Shown: piece by piece, positions 1 through 10,586 of the stretch
Layout: each line of letters begins with the position of its first letter
Position numbering within the stretch: position 1 is the first letter of the stretch
DNA from: Euryodendron excelsum
Lineage: Eukaryota; Streptophyta; Magnoliopsida; Ericales; Pentaphylacaceae
DNA length: 64,000 bases
NCBI GenBank assembly: GCA_033060915.1
Contig: CM065389.1
Location: 17,850,001-17,914,000, forward strand
Reading direction: 5' to 3'
The notes under the pieces: model-generated
What the model saw: the letters and a program-made list of their open reading frames with translations, nothing else
Databases searched by the model: none
Told to the model about the DNA's origin: nothing
Made by a program: the position numbers and the translations under genes

Positions 1-1455
1 CTAGTAGCTATACTCTGATGTTGCTGATTCGACTCATTTTGTTGCTGAATATTCTCCATATCCGAACTATCCATCTCGACCTGAATCACTTGCTCATCAT
101 TTCTGGTGCCCTTTACCTTAGATTTCTAATTATCCCGCAGTATCTTTAACATCGTTGACTCGTCAAATACTACATCTCTGCTAATTACCACCTTCTTGGC
201 CTCTAGATCCCAAAGCTTGTATCCCTTTACACCTTTCTCAAGAAAGATACACCTCTTGAATTTTGGATCGAGCTTTGATCTCTCAACACTGGAAAGATGA
301 AGATAAGCAGAACAACCAAATATTTTCATTAAAGAATAATCAACTTCTTTACATGACCATACTTCCTCTGCTACCTTTCCATCCAATGCTGCCCTTGGTG
401 ACCTATTGATGATGTGACACGCCATGTTAACTGCCTCTGCCCAAAAACTCTTTGGAAGCCCAACATTTAATCTCAGACATCGTGCCCTTTCTACAATAGT
501 TCTCTTCATCCTTTCCGCCATTTCATTCTGCTGTGGTGTCTTCTTTGCTGTGAAGTGTCTTCTGATACCATGCTCCTCGCAGAACTTCAAGAATGTTGTC
601 TCTGTGTATTCAGTACCGTTATTTGCTCTAAAGCACTTAATCTGTCTTCCAGTCTAGTTCTCCACTTCAGCTTTCCACAATTTGAACCTTGAAAAAGTTT
701 TCGATTTGTTTTTAATGAAGTAAACCCAAACCTTTCTGGAGTAGTCATCAATAAAAGTTAAGAAGTAAACTGATCCACCTATTGAAGCTACTTTGACTGG
801 CCCCTAAACATCTAAATGTACATAGTCTAGAATTCTCCCTGTTTTACACGTAGCAGACTTGAACCCAACCCTGCACTGTTTTCCAAGAACACAAAATTTG
901 CAGAAATCTAATTTACAGGATTTAACCCCTTTCAGCAAGTTTCTCTTATGCAACTCTGTCATTCCTCTCTCACTCATATGCCCTAGCTGCATATGCCACA
1001 AGAGTGTGTCATCATCTCTCAAGTCAGATGTAGTTGTTGCATTAACTCCACCTACAATTATACTCCCTAACAACTTGTAGATATTCCCCTCAACTTTCTA
1101 ACCCTTCATAACAACCATAGCACCTTTGATTACCTTTAAAACTCCACCTTCAGACTTATATCCATAGCCATTAAGTCTAAGGTTCCCAAAGAAATCTAAT
1201 TTTTTCTTAAGTCTGGAATATGTCTAACATTAGCTAGTGTTCTCACCACACCATCAAATATTTTAATCTTAATTGTGCTTATTCCAATGACTCGACAAGA
1301 TGCATCATTGCCCATTACAACGGAACCACAATTAACTGACCTGTAGGTGTCGAACCACTCTCTATTAAGAGATATGTGATAGGAACGGGCAGAATCCAGA
1401 ATTAATGAATCTGTAAAATGGTCTGAATTTGATGAAATCGAAAATATATCACCAT
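1..1455 (-). pseudogene. Ty1/copia pol fragment (protease edge, GAG-pre-integrase, integrase core), decayed
   Basis: Reading leftwards on the minus strand this is part of a copia polyprotein. About 1,495-1,196 carries the region around the protease (LILDSARSYHIS, with the usual D-S-A/G neighbourhood). About 1,073-804 carries the GAG-pre-integrase zinc region (LWHMQLGHMSERGMTEL, then CKFCVLGKQ). About 590-126 carries the integrase core end (RRHFTAKKTPQQNEMAERM). The frame is interrupted by several in-frame stops, near 1,196, 1,110, 801, 652 and 126; those near 1,110, 652 and 126 are TAG where a glutamine codon is the likely ancestor. Reverse transcriptase and RNase H would lie left of the window. 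The upstream half (gag) is at 15,772-16,595, separated by a 14.3-kb insertion. It is a dead copy; family assignment is confident, lineage within copia is not resolved. Confidence 0.85.
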
Positions 1456-1460
1456 CCTCA
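1456..1460. repeat. Target site duplication CCTCA, left copy
   Basis: The five bases CCTCA immediately precede the TG that opens the left LTR at 1,461. The same five bases follow the terminal CA of the right LTR at 15,767-15,771. This proves a single integration event into the copia element. Confidence 0.95.
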
Positions 1461-2950
1461 TGACACGCCTCCAAATGTGCTTTAATTGGAGTCACTCCGC
1501 AAGGGTACGGAGGTCACGCTTGTAGTAAAAATCAGAGGATCTGATGTCATTCTCTCCCAAGGAAATTCTGCAAATATAGCAACAAAGCTCAACTAGCACG
1601 GACACTTACCTTAATGGATTGCAAATGAAAATTCTTATCTTTTCCTAACATAAAAGAGACCAAAAATATGTTGGTTTTGAGATGATGGTGGTTCAATACT
1701 TCATGCAATAATTTAATGACTAATAAAGACAATAAAATCTAGTTTTATGCAATTTAGAAGAAAGACTTGGACATGGTTGTTTCGATCCACCAATGCACAA
1801 CAAGGGTTTCCAATGAGAGGTTTATAACTCAAATCAAGAATCACACCTTGGATTCTTGATTCGGAAAATGTCGACTATAAAAATGTGGGTTTTTGTTTGA
1901 TTGAGCATAAAGAGGGAATCTATAATTGGCACCCTAGAATCAAACCTTAGACATGTGCAATACCTATACCGAATATTGATTTGTGCATAAATATTGCCAA
2001 GGGGTTATGAGTCTAAGTTTTTCTAATGAATCTCATACTAAATCAAATGAAACCATGAAATTTTAAGGATATGCCATTGAAGTTCATACAACTCATTTTT
2101 CACTCTTTGAAGATCTTTGGTGGATCTTCACAACCACATCCAAGGGATATTTAGCTACTAGAATCCATGTCAAAGAGCATAAAAGAAGACAAATCTACCA
2201 TTAAACTATATAAAACTAGTGTTTGGTTGCTAAGAAAGTGAGGGAAAGTGGCAAGAAAATGATGGAAAATTGCTAGAAAGAGTAGAAAATCATTCACTTC
2301 ATATATATATCAAGCATTCATTTACAATGATCCAAAAGCAACAAATGACATTAAATACAAAGCATTAAAAGTAAATCTAACTAAAAACCTTACAAGATAA
2401 CAAAAATCCCCTTTTTGGAGCTTCTTCTTTGTCTAGTTTCTGCAGAAAATGACCTAGAATACTTTTTGTCCCGTATACACAACTTTTATACTCTGCAAAA
2501 AAACAGAGTTTGTACACACCGATCGATCGGTAGGCAACCGATCGATCGGCTGATCGAACGGTCCAGGTGATCGAATGCCCGATCGATCGCAAAACCAACC
2601 CCTCTGAACTTCGCTTCTGTGTAGTCTGATGAGGAAATTCTGACGTCACCGATTGAACGACCGATCGATCGGAAAAGCGCCCTCTCTGAAGTTTGCTGTA
2701 GAAGGTCGAACAGAGAATCACTAATCGATCGCAAGATCACCGATCGATCGGGCGATTGAACGTTCCGTGGACCGTTCGATCGGTTATCCTTAAATTTGCC
2801 CATTTTCCTTGGTTTAAGCCCCAATTCCTGCAAGAAGTGCAGAAAAAGAGTTTCAATTCATTTTAGAAGTTAAAATACTAATTTAATACTGAAATTTAAC
2901 TAAACAACTAACAATTTAAGCTTAAAGATTACTATTTCTAAGAGTAATCA
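1461..2950 (-). repeat. 3' LTR of the Athila-like element
   Basis: This 1,490-bp LTR begins TGACACGCCTCC and ends AAGAGTAATCA on the plus strand, matching 14,277-15,766 end to end. It is bounded on the left by the target duplication and on the right by a purine-rich tract on the coding strand. It contains the GATCGATC cluster and TATA box described separately. Confidence 0.95.
2483..2780 (-). promoter_or_regulatory. LTR promoter module: GATCGATC palindrome cluster plus TATA box
   Basis: On the minus strand a cluster of CGATCGATCG palindromes and half-palindromes (about 2,780-2,519) is followed within about 30 bp by GTATAAAAG (2,491-2,483). The arrangement is the same in the right LTR and in the solo LTR. 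TGACGTCA, a perfect bZIP-type palindrome, lies inside the cluster at 2,641-2,648. Promoter function is inferred from position and the TATA box. Confidence 0.65.
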
Positions 2951-2966
2951 ACACCCCCTAAGTAAA
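2951..2966 (-). other. Polypurine tract of the Athila-like element
   Basis: The plus strand reads ACACCCCCTAAGT directly after the LTR end. Its complement is a purine-rich run with five G ending next to the 3' LTR, the expected second-strand priming site. Confidence 0.75.
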
Positions 2967-4582
2967 CCTTTGATAGCCCCTATCAAAGTATGAGAGAAAA
3001 ACAAAAATATACACATGTCTTAACCTTATTCAAGTCAAATCTCCACCCACCTAGGTTGTGAACCATTGCAAGGCAAAGGCATAAAGCATGGATGAAATAA
3101 AATACATTGACGCGTACTACCAATGACATATGACCCTAAGGATTCAAAACTCGTACAATTACGTTCTCGATGCTTCGATCCAAGTCTCACAAGGCATACA
3201 CTCAACTTTGAACATGAACACTCATGGTCCCTCAATAGAAAGCTCTTTTAACAAGTAAATGTATAAACCATACAAGTGGAGCAATTCCGAAACCAAAAAT
3301 GAATAAATTGTAAGTGTATCGACTTGGCATAGCTTCATGAAAGAATATTCACAGCTTAAGCATAATCTAGAAAATTGACATTAATGCCTTATACACAATT
3401 GAATTAAAGATTTATGTATCTTTGGAGATCTAGGCCATAAGGGTGATGAATGAAAGAAGAGTCATGTAAGAGGATAGAAAGTGGTAAAAGGTTTCAGCAT
3501 ATGTATGCGCATTAAACATGATGATCAATGATATTCACTTCCGCATTTCCAATCTTTTGAATCACTTTTGTAATCTTCCTTCACCTCACTTCTTTTGTAT
3601 TTGATTCTTTTCTTCTTCTTTTTATTTTTTATTTTTCTTAGGGTACACCTTTTCATCCCTTTCTCTCTCTTTATATATATTTTTCTTTACTTTTCAACTC
3701 TATACACTTCCAACTTTACAAATATAAGAGTAATGCATCTATTGGCAGTGACAATTTTTAAACTTATGCATATGCATATGAACATTAAGGTGAAGAAAAA
3801 TATACATGAAATGGCTCAATGGAATAAAATTGCGTATACGTTTAGAATCCGAAGAATACAACAAATCAAAACTTCAAAGGTTTATAAGGGGTCAATAAAT
3901 CTATTTAACACTCGAACATGTAAAGCAAAATCAAACATAATGAGGCTATTCAATAAATGAGGATCAACAAAAATAATCTTGAATAAATGTGATTCACTCT
4001 TCAAAGGCGATAAATAGGCTCTAAAGCTCACACGGTAAAAATCTCCACTTTATAAGGACATGCATGTATAAGAATAAAACACAAGGCATCACATAACATG
4101 TTAGTGCGCAACAATGTGAATTGTTTCTTATAATGATTTTATGTCAAAAACTTGCAATGTATCATAGTCTCTAAGGTGGGTTAATCATCAACTCAAATTT
4201 AATAAAAAACATGGTATGGTACTTGTTTGAAGTAACCTTGACACCTCCGTCACAAAAATTCAAAAAGAAATGATATCAACAATTAAGGACATAGCTAAGG
4301 TGTCAAGTTATAGAAAATTTGTGATACGAATACTATACAATACCCATTACCTTGGTCGGAACAATATATGCGATATGGATATCAATAAAAAAGGATATCT
4401 GTAACTGAAATGCCAAAATATACCTGGAATAGACAAAAGAATACAATAAATGTATACAAAAAGGGTATGCCACAATAGGAAAGATCACTATACAAAACAG
4501 CTCAAAAATAAATACATCCACTATAATAAAAAAGATTTAGATACATCATATGAAATGAAATGCTATGAAGTGCACAATGCAT
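2967..4582 (-). other. Noncoding 3' internal region of the Athila-like element
   Basis: This 1.6-kb A/T-rich stretch lies between the end of the third ORF and the polypurine tract. No credible reading frame is present; open frames such as 3,595-3,960 (+) are low-complexity TTTTCTT translation. Several short blocks resemble the region right of the second Athila-like LTR (49,269-51,208) in the same order, for example the CTTGGCATA-CTTCATGA block near 3,325 and near 49,675. The region is therefore a shared part of the family architecture. Confidence 0.7.
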
Positions 4583-4886
4583 CTAATCTAACTGGAGATC
4601 TGAAAAGAAGTCTTTATCATCATCCGGAGGAGGCTGGTCAAGGTGCTGGATAATCTCCTGGAGTTGAGTGGACTATGTCTGCTGCTGCTGCTGAATGTTA
4701 GTTAGCTATCCTTGAAGTGCAGCAATGGCAGTGTCCTGGAGATCTAATCTAGCCATAATGTCAGCCTGCCACTGCTGGTGCTATGCCTGCTAAGTGGTTA
4801 GCTGCTCCTGAATGGCTGCCAAAGTTTGAAGTAACGTCCCCTGAGCTGGCTCCTCCTGAGCCTGAGCCTGAGCCTGAGCTGGCTGC

Positions 4887-4891
4887 CCTGT
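4887..4891. repeat. Target site duplication CCTGT, left copy
   Basis: CCTGT occurs directly before the TG of the solo LTR at 4,892 and again directly after its terminal CA (6,404-6,408). Confidence 0.95.
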
Positions 4892-6403
4892 TGATTACTC
4901 TTAGAAATAGTAATCTTTTGGCTTAAATTGTTATTTGATTAGTTGAATTCCAGTGTTAATTTAGTATTATAACTCTCAAAATGCATTGAAACTCCTTTTG
5001 TGCACTTTTTACAGGAATTGGAGCTTAAACTAAGGCAAATGGGCAATCTTGAGGATGACCGATCGATCGCCCGATCGAACGGTCCACGGAACGTTCGATC
5101 GGCCGATCGATCGGTGATCCTGCGATCGATCGGTGATGCTCTGTTCGACCTTCTGTAGCAAACTTCAGAGAGGGCGTTTTTCTAATCGATCGGGCGTTCG
5201 ATCGGTGATGTCGGAATTCCCTCAACAGACTACATAGAAGCAAACTTCAGAGGGGTCGGTTTTGCGATCAATCGGGCATTCGATCACCTAGACCGATCGA
5301 TCGGGCGATCGATTGGCCGACCGATCGGTCGTACACTGATCGATCGGTGTGTACAGACTCTGTTTTCCTGCAGAGTATAAAAGCTTTTGTTCGAGACAAA
5401 AAGAGATATAGGTTATTTTCTGCAGAGTTTGGACGGGAAGAAGGCTCCAAAAAGTGGATTTTTGTTATCTTGTAAGGTTTTTAGTTAGATCTACTCTTAA
5501 TGCTTTGTATTTAATGTCATTTATTGCTTTTGGATCATTGTAAGTGAATGCTTGATATATATATGAAGTGAATGATTTTTTACATTTTCTAGCAACTTTC
5601 CATCATTTTCTTGGCACTTTCCCTCATTTTCTTAGCAACCAAACACTAGGTCTTTATAGTTTAATGGTAGATTTGGCTTATTTTATGCTCTTTTACATGG
5701 ATTCTAGTAGCTAAATACCTCTTGGATGTGGTTGTGAAGATCCACCAAGGATCTTCAAAGGGTTAAAAATGGGTTGTATGAACTTTAGAGTCATATCCTC
5801 AAAATTATATGGTTTCATTTGATTTAGCATGAGATTCATTAGAAAAACTTAGATTCATAACCCTTTGGCAATATTTATGCACAAATCAATATTTGGTATA
5901 GGTATTGCACATATTTAAGGTTTGATTCTAGGGTACCAATTATAGATTCCCTCTTTATGCTCAATCAAACAAAACCCACATTTTTTATAGTCGACATTTT
6001 CCAAATCAAGAATCCAAGGTGTGATTCTTGATTTGAGTTATAAACCTCTCATTGGAAACCCTTGTTGTGAATTGGTGGATCAAAACAACCATGTCCAAGC
6101 TTTTCTCCTTAATTACATAAAACTAGCTTTTGTTGTCTTTATTAGTCACTAAATTATTGCATGAAGCATAGAACCACCATCATCTCAAAACCAACATATT
6201 TTCGGTCTCTTTTATGTTAAAAAAATATAAGAATTTTCATTTGCAATCCATTAAGATAAGTACCCGTGCTAGTTGAGCTTTGTTGCTATATTTACAGAAT
6301 TCCCTTGGGAGAGAACGACACCGGATCCTCCGGTTTTACTACAAGCGTGACCTCCGTACCTTTGCGGAGTGACTCCAGTTGAAGCATATCTGGAGGCGTG
6401 TCA
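4892..6403 (+). mobile_element. Solo LTR of the same Athila-like family, nested in the third ORF
   Basis: This 1,512-bp unit begins TGATTACTCTTAGAAATAG and ends GGAGGCGTGTCA. It is the reverse orientation of the host element's LTRs and similar along its whole length, and is flanked by CCTGT on both sides. There is no internal region, so it is what remains after recombination between two LTRs of an inserted copy. It has more differences from either host LTR than a recent same-family arrival would show, which suggests another subfamily member. It interrupts the third ORF of its host. Confidence 0.95.
5057..5383 (+). promoter_or_regulatory. GATCGATC cluster and TATA box of the solo LTR
   Basis: On the plus strand about 5,057-5,350 contains repeated CGATCGATCG-type palindromes. 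GTATAAAAG follows at 5,375-5,383. Spacing and order match the host LTRs, on the opposite strand. Confidence 0.6.
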
Positions 6404-6408
6404 CCTGT
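6404..6408. repeat. Target site duplication CCTGT, right copy
   Basis: These bases follow the solo LTR end at 6,403 and match 4,887-4,891 exactly. Confidence 0.95.
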
Positions 6409-7595
6409 CTGATCCTGCCGCTACTCCCCTGACTGGGTCTCCTCCTGAGTCTGAGAAGGCGGCTGTTGAGAAGACGAGTGAGTCGAACTAGCTGACCCCC
6501 CCTTCTTCGTAAACTGCCATGCCGCCCTCTTCTTTGTCTTCCAGTCTATGGCAGTCGAGGAGGAAAGCAGCACAACATCTGCAACACTAACCTCTGCCGC
6601 CCTAATCCTCACTGTCAGAAAGCAACCAAAGGGGATGCTGGACTGGGGAGTAGCAACCTGAGTTGCAGCCCACAATGCTATATACATGAAGTGGGGCAAG
6701 TCAATAGTCCTGCTCGTGCCAATAGCCCACATCAACTGCCCCCGCATCCTATTGCACTCCACCGTTCTCTCAAGTGGAAAGAGCGAATAACAAGTCCAAA
6801 GAAACAGCGGGTGGTATCTGGGGGCAAGCTGCCTAATCTTGATCTGGGAAACGGTCCAGGACTCTCCCGGTACTAAAATCTCGGCGCACATCTCCTCATG
6901 AGATGGTGGATGCTCCCCATCATAAGAGAACTGAGGGTTAGCAACCCTCGGTATACCAAACTGCTCAGCAAAGGAATCTGGGGTGAAAACAACATCCCTA
7001 CCCCGAACCCAAGAGCGAATAATATGTCTGTCGCCACCAACGGGGTCCGATGAAATGTTAGCCATGAACTTTGCCACGAGGGTGGCTGAGTACTGGCCTC
7101 TAAAGGAAGCTAACCCTAACCACTGGCGATCGGTCAAAGGCTGGAGCCAACCATATGGCTCACCATCAAACTGACTCATGGTCCAACGCCTCTCCACTAC
7201 TACCTTACGGGCGCTCCACACCCGTCCAAACTCTCGCTCCTGATCTCTCCCCCGAAAACGAGTAGTATCATACTCTCCCTCTCTCTCCCTCCTAGCATGC
7301 TCATGCTGGAGCTGCTGAAACTGGGCCAGAGTCTGAGAACTCCCCGCCCCAGCTGTACCCTCGGTACTCCTCGTCTCGACCATAGCTCTCTAACTAAGCT
7401 AAGTACAGCTGGAAATAAAAAAGAATGGACAAAGATCGGCGAAAGGAATACCTCTCGAAGCGCAGAAAATTGTGAAAAGGAGAGACAAAGTCCACCAAAG
7501 TAAGCTGGCAGGGCCTCGCTGCTCCGATATATAAACATACTCTCGAAACTCTCAAATACTCGCGAGCGAAATGAGAATGAACAGTGAACAGTGGG

Positions 7596-7830
7596 TTTTT
7601 ATAGACAACTCGGTCACCGATCGATCGACTTTTTAAACCGATCGATCGCCTCGCGGACCGATCGAAATGGAGCGCCACCAATTGAACGGCCGATCGATCG
7701 ATACTGCTCCTTTTCGATCGGTGCGGTAATAAGCCCGATCGATCGCTAGTCTTCACCGATCGATCCCCCGATCGATCGCAACGTACACGATCGATCGGCC
7801 GATCGATCGGTTTGGCCCATCAATCGATCG
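7596..7830 (-). promoter_or_regulatory. Internal promoter-like module upstream of the third ORF
   Basis: Between integrase and the third ORF the minus strand carries about ten GATCGATC-type palindromes (7,830-7,617). TATAAAAA follows at 7,603-7,596, then about 210 bp of leader to the ATG at 7,383. This is the same order as in the LTR promoter but without the rest of the LTR. The likely reading is a dedicated promoter for the third ORF sharing cis-elements with the LTR. Function is inferred; the motif cluster and TATA box are seen directly. Confidence 0.6.
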
Positions 7831-8151
7831 CAAATACAACCTCTTTGAAGTTCTGCAGAAATTCTCAAAATTTTCCACAGCAACATAACAATGGTGCCCC
7901 CCCCCCCCAACCCAAAAAAAAACTGGAATCATGCCATGGCCTCAAGGCATGAGGAAAAGGGATGAGGAAAAGAACAACGGGGTGGGCGGGACTCTTGGGA
8001 ATACGAATGTACACAACTAACTACCAAAAAGAAAAGAGAAAGAAACATATAATAAGGAAAACAAAAGAACTACTCCTAAACTAGAAAACACGACAATCTA
8101 ATATCACTTAAAGGACGGTGGATCAATGAGATCCACACAGTCCAACTCTCC
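7831..8151 (-). other. Spacer between integrase and the third-ORF promoter module
   Basis: No open frame of note is present. It holds a run of about ten C followed by A-rich sequence near 7,896-7,921 and A-rich sequence to the integrase stop. Confidence 0.6.
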
Positions 8152-9507
8152 TTAGAACGACTCAAAATACGACTTTAGCCGCTGACCATTCACCTTAAAT
8201 GCTGAGCCATTCGTGAGATTTTGCACCTCAATGGCTCCATGGGAAAAAACTTCTTTCACAAGATATGGCCCGGTCCACTTACTCCGCAATTTGTCCGGAA
8301 ATAGATGCAAGCGTGAATCATACACTAACACTTTTTGGCCAACTTTGAAAGTTTTTCGAATGATATGTTGGTCATGAAAGTGTTTCATCTGGGCCTTAGC
8401 AATTTTTGCATTTTCAAATGCATCATTGCAGAGTTCATCTAACTCATTGAGTTGGAGTTTGCGGTGGGTACCCGTAACATCAATATCCTCATTACATTGA
8501 CGAATCGCCCAATATGCTTTATGCTCAATTTCGACGGGAAGATGACATGTCTTCCCGTACACAAGTCTATAGGGTGATGCCCTAAGAATGGTTTTATAAC
8601 CCGTGCGGTATGCCCACAACCCATCGGTCAATCTAAGAGATCAATTTTTTCTATTTGGGTTGACGGTTTTCTCAAGAATGTGCTTGATTTCCCGATTGGC
8701 CAACTCCACTTGCCCTTGCGTTTGAGGATGGTATGGCAATCCAATCTTATGGACCACTCCATACTTACGCATTAAAGACGCAAAGGGCTTGTTACAAAAA
8801 TGCGAACCGCCATCACTTATCATGGCACGAGGCATGCCATACCTACAAAAAATGTTCTCTTTCAAAAATCGCAAGACCACTTGGTGGTCATTGCTTCGGG
8901 TGGCAATTGCTTCCACCCACTTAGAGACATAATCTACCGCAACAAGAATAAAAAGGTACCCACACGAGTTAGGAAACGGTCCCATGAAATCAATCCCCCA
9001 ACAATCAAATATTTCCAAAATAGTGATGGGGTGAAGAGGCATCATGTGCTTCTTAGAAAGTGTTTCTAACCGTTGGCACCTATCGCAAGCTAGACAAAAA
9101 TTATGTACATCCTTGAACATGGTGGGCCAATAAAGCCCACATTGCAAAATTTTGACTATGGTTTTCTTGGAGGAGAAGTGTCCTCCGCAAGCAAGAGAGT
9201 GACAAAACTCTATTACTTGTTGAAATTCATGATTTGGGACACACCGGTGAATGATTTGGTCCGGACAATATTTAAACAAGTGAGGATCATCTCACGAAAA
9301 ATAACGCACATTCCGAAAGAATTTATGCTTGTCAATGGATGACCATGTGGAAGGAACCTCACCGGTGACAAGGAAGTTCACAATGTCCGCAAACCAAGGG
9401 GTTGAAATTTGCTCAACGGCACTCACATGCATGAGATGCTCATTTGGGAAGTGCTCCTTGATAGGGGTTGGGTCCATGGCTCGCCCATTTGAGGGAAGCC
9501 GAGACAA
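8152..9507 (-). pseudogene. Athila-like integrase, decayed
   Basis: The minus strand encodes a Ty3/gypsy integrase. An HHCC zinc finger is visible ([15 protein letters not shown] ... CLACDRCQ, about 9,200-9,075). The DDE core follows, with the first Asp in WGIDFMGPF, the second in MISDGGSHF and the Glu in [10 protein letters not shown] (about 9,010-8,680). The chromodomain-free C-terminal part ([30 protein letters not shown]) ends at 8,152. In-frame stops lie at 9,292 and 8,641; the latter sits where a tryptophan codon is expected (TGG to TGA). The N-terminal linker (HHLSRLPS) is out of frame with the upstream RNase H because one base appears lost in a G run near 9,530. It would normally integrate element cDNA in the nucleus; this copy cannot. 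Confidence 0.9.
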
Positions 9508-9518
9508 GTGGTGCGCAA

Positions 9519-10586
9519 CTACATTTTCAACCCCTTTTTATCACGCATTTCTATATGGAATTCTTGAAGCAAAAGTATCCATCGAATGAGGCGAGGTTTT
9601 GCATCGGGTTTTGTGAGGAGATACTTTAGGGCCGCATGGTCGGTGTAGATGATGACCAATGACCCAATCAAGTAAGACCTAAATTTGTCTAGTGCAAAAA
9701 CCACCGTAAGGAGTTCCTTTTTGGTTGTGGTGTAGTTGATTTGAGCTTCATTGAGAGTTCTAGAAGCATAATAAATGACATATGGCTTCTTATCAACTCT
9801 TTGTCCTAGGATAACCCCCACCGTATAGTCGCTAGCATCACACATTAGCTCAAATGGAAGAGACCAAGTGGGTGCTCGAATGATTGGGGCTGTGATCAAA
9901 AGTTCCTTCAACTTGTTAAAAGCTTGTTGACAAGAGGATGTCCACTCAAAGGGAACATCTTGGGACAAAAGATGACACATGGGCCTAGAGATTGCACTAA
10001 AACCCTCAATGAAACGTCGATAGAAACCAACATGCCCAAGAAATGATCTAACCTCCTTCACACACGTCGGGGCGGGCAATTTTTGAATGAGTTCAATTTT
10101 TGCCTTATTTACTTCAAGCCCTTCGGCCGACACAATATGCCCCAAAACTATATCACTAGTAACCATAAAATGGCATTTTTCCCAATTGAGCACAAGGTTA
10201 CTCTCCTCACATCTCATCAAAACTTTTTCTAAATTACCAAGACAACCTTCATAAGTATCCCCATAGATGGAAAAATCATCCATAAAGACTTCGACAATTT
10301 GCTCAATCATGTCGCTAAATATGCTCATCATACACCTTTGAAATGTCGCCGGTGCATTACATAGCCCGAAGGGCATACGTTTATAAGCATATGTGCCAAA
10401 GGGACAAGTGAATGTTGTCTTGGCTTGATCCTCAAGGGCTATATCAATTTGATTGTACCCCGAATATCTGTCTAGGAAATAATAGAAAGTCTTACCGGAC
10501 ATCCTTTCTAGGACTTGATCAAGGAAGGGTAAATGGAAATGGTCATTTCGGGTCATATTATTGAGGCGGCGATAATCAATGCACAT
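9519..10586 (-). pseudogene. Athila-like reverse transcriptase and RNase H
   Basis: This is the longest intact stretch of pol. The reverse transcriptase domain starts with CIDYRRLN and contains the catalytic [10 protein letters not shown] box (the YxDD motif with Phe) and the thumb [12 protein letters not shown]. RNase H follows, with the first catalytic Asp in [11 protein letters not shown], the Glu in TTKKELL and the Asp in IIYTDHAAL. The upstream boundary is a TGA at 10,587 where Arg (CGA) is expected before CIDYRR; the downstream boundary is a frameshift. The conserved catalytic residues are present, so the loss of function is due to the stops around the domain. Confidence 0.92.

Larger units (their letters stand above)
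4583..7383 (-). pseudogene. Third ORF of the Athila-like element, split by a solo LTR
   Basis: The start is ATG at 7,383 (MVETRSTEGT). The first 320 codons are open to a TAG at 6,421. The frame then resumes, crosses the nested solo LTR (4,892-6,403) and ends at a TAG at 4,583-4,585. Counting the 5-bp target duplication once, the two parts give 428 whole codons, so the insertion split a single frame. The central part (about residues 90-270, e.g. FMANI, RSWVRGRDVVF and FAEQFGIPRV) resembles the plant-specific 'putative plant transposon protein' domain. The C-terminal part is rich in Gln/Ala/Pro (QPAQAQAQAQEEP) and could form a coiled coil. Besides the stop at 6,421, four internal TAG codons interrupt the C-terminal part where Gln is the dominant residue. 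In Athila elements an ORF here is often called env-like; no signal peptide or membrane segment is visible. Function is unknown. Confidence 0.8.

Noticed and set aside
3595..3960. 121-aa open frame on the plus strand
   Set aside because: The translation is low-complexity from T/C-rich DNA in the retroelement tail, with no recognisable domain.
6691..7174. Plus-strand open frames opposite the third ORF
   Set aside because: They are antisense shadows of the minus-strand ORF and match no family.
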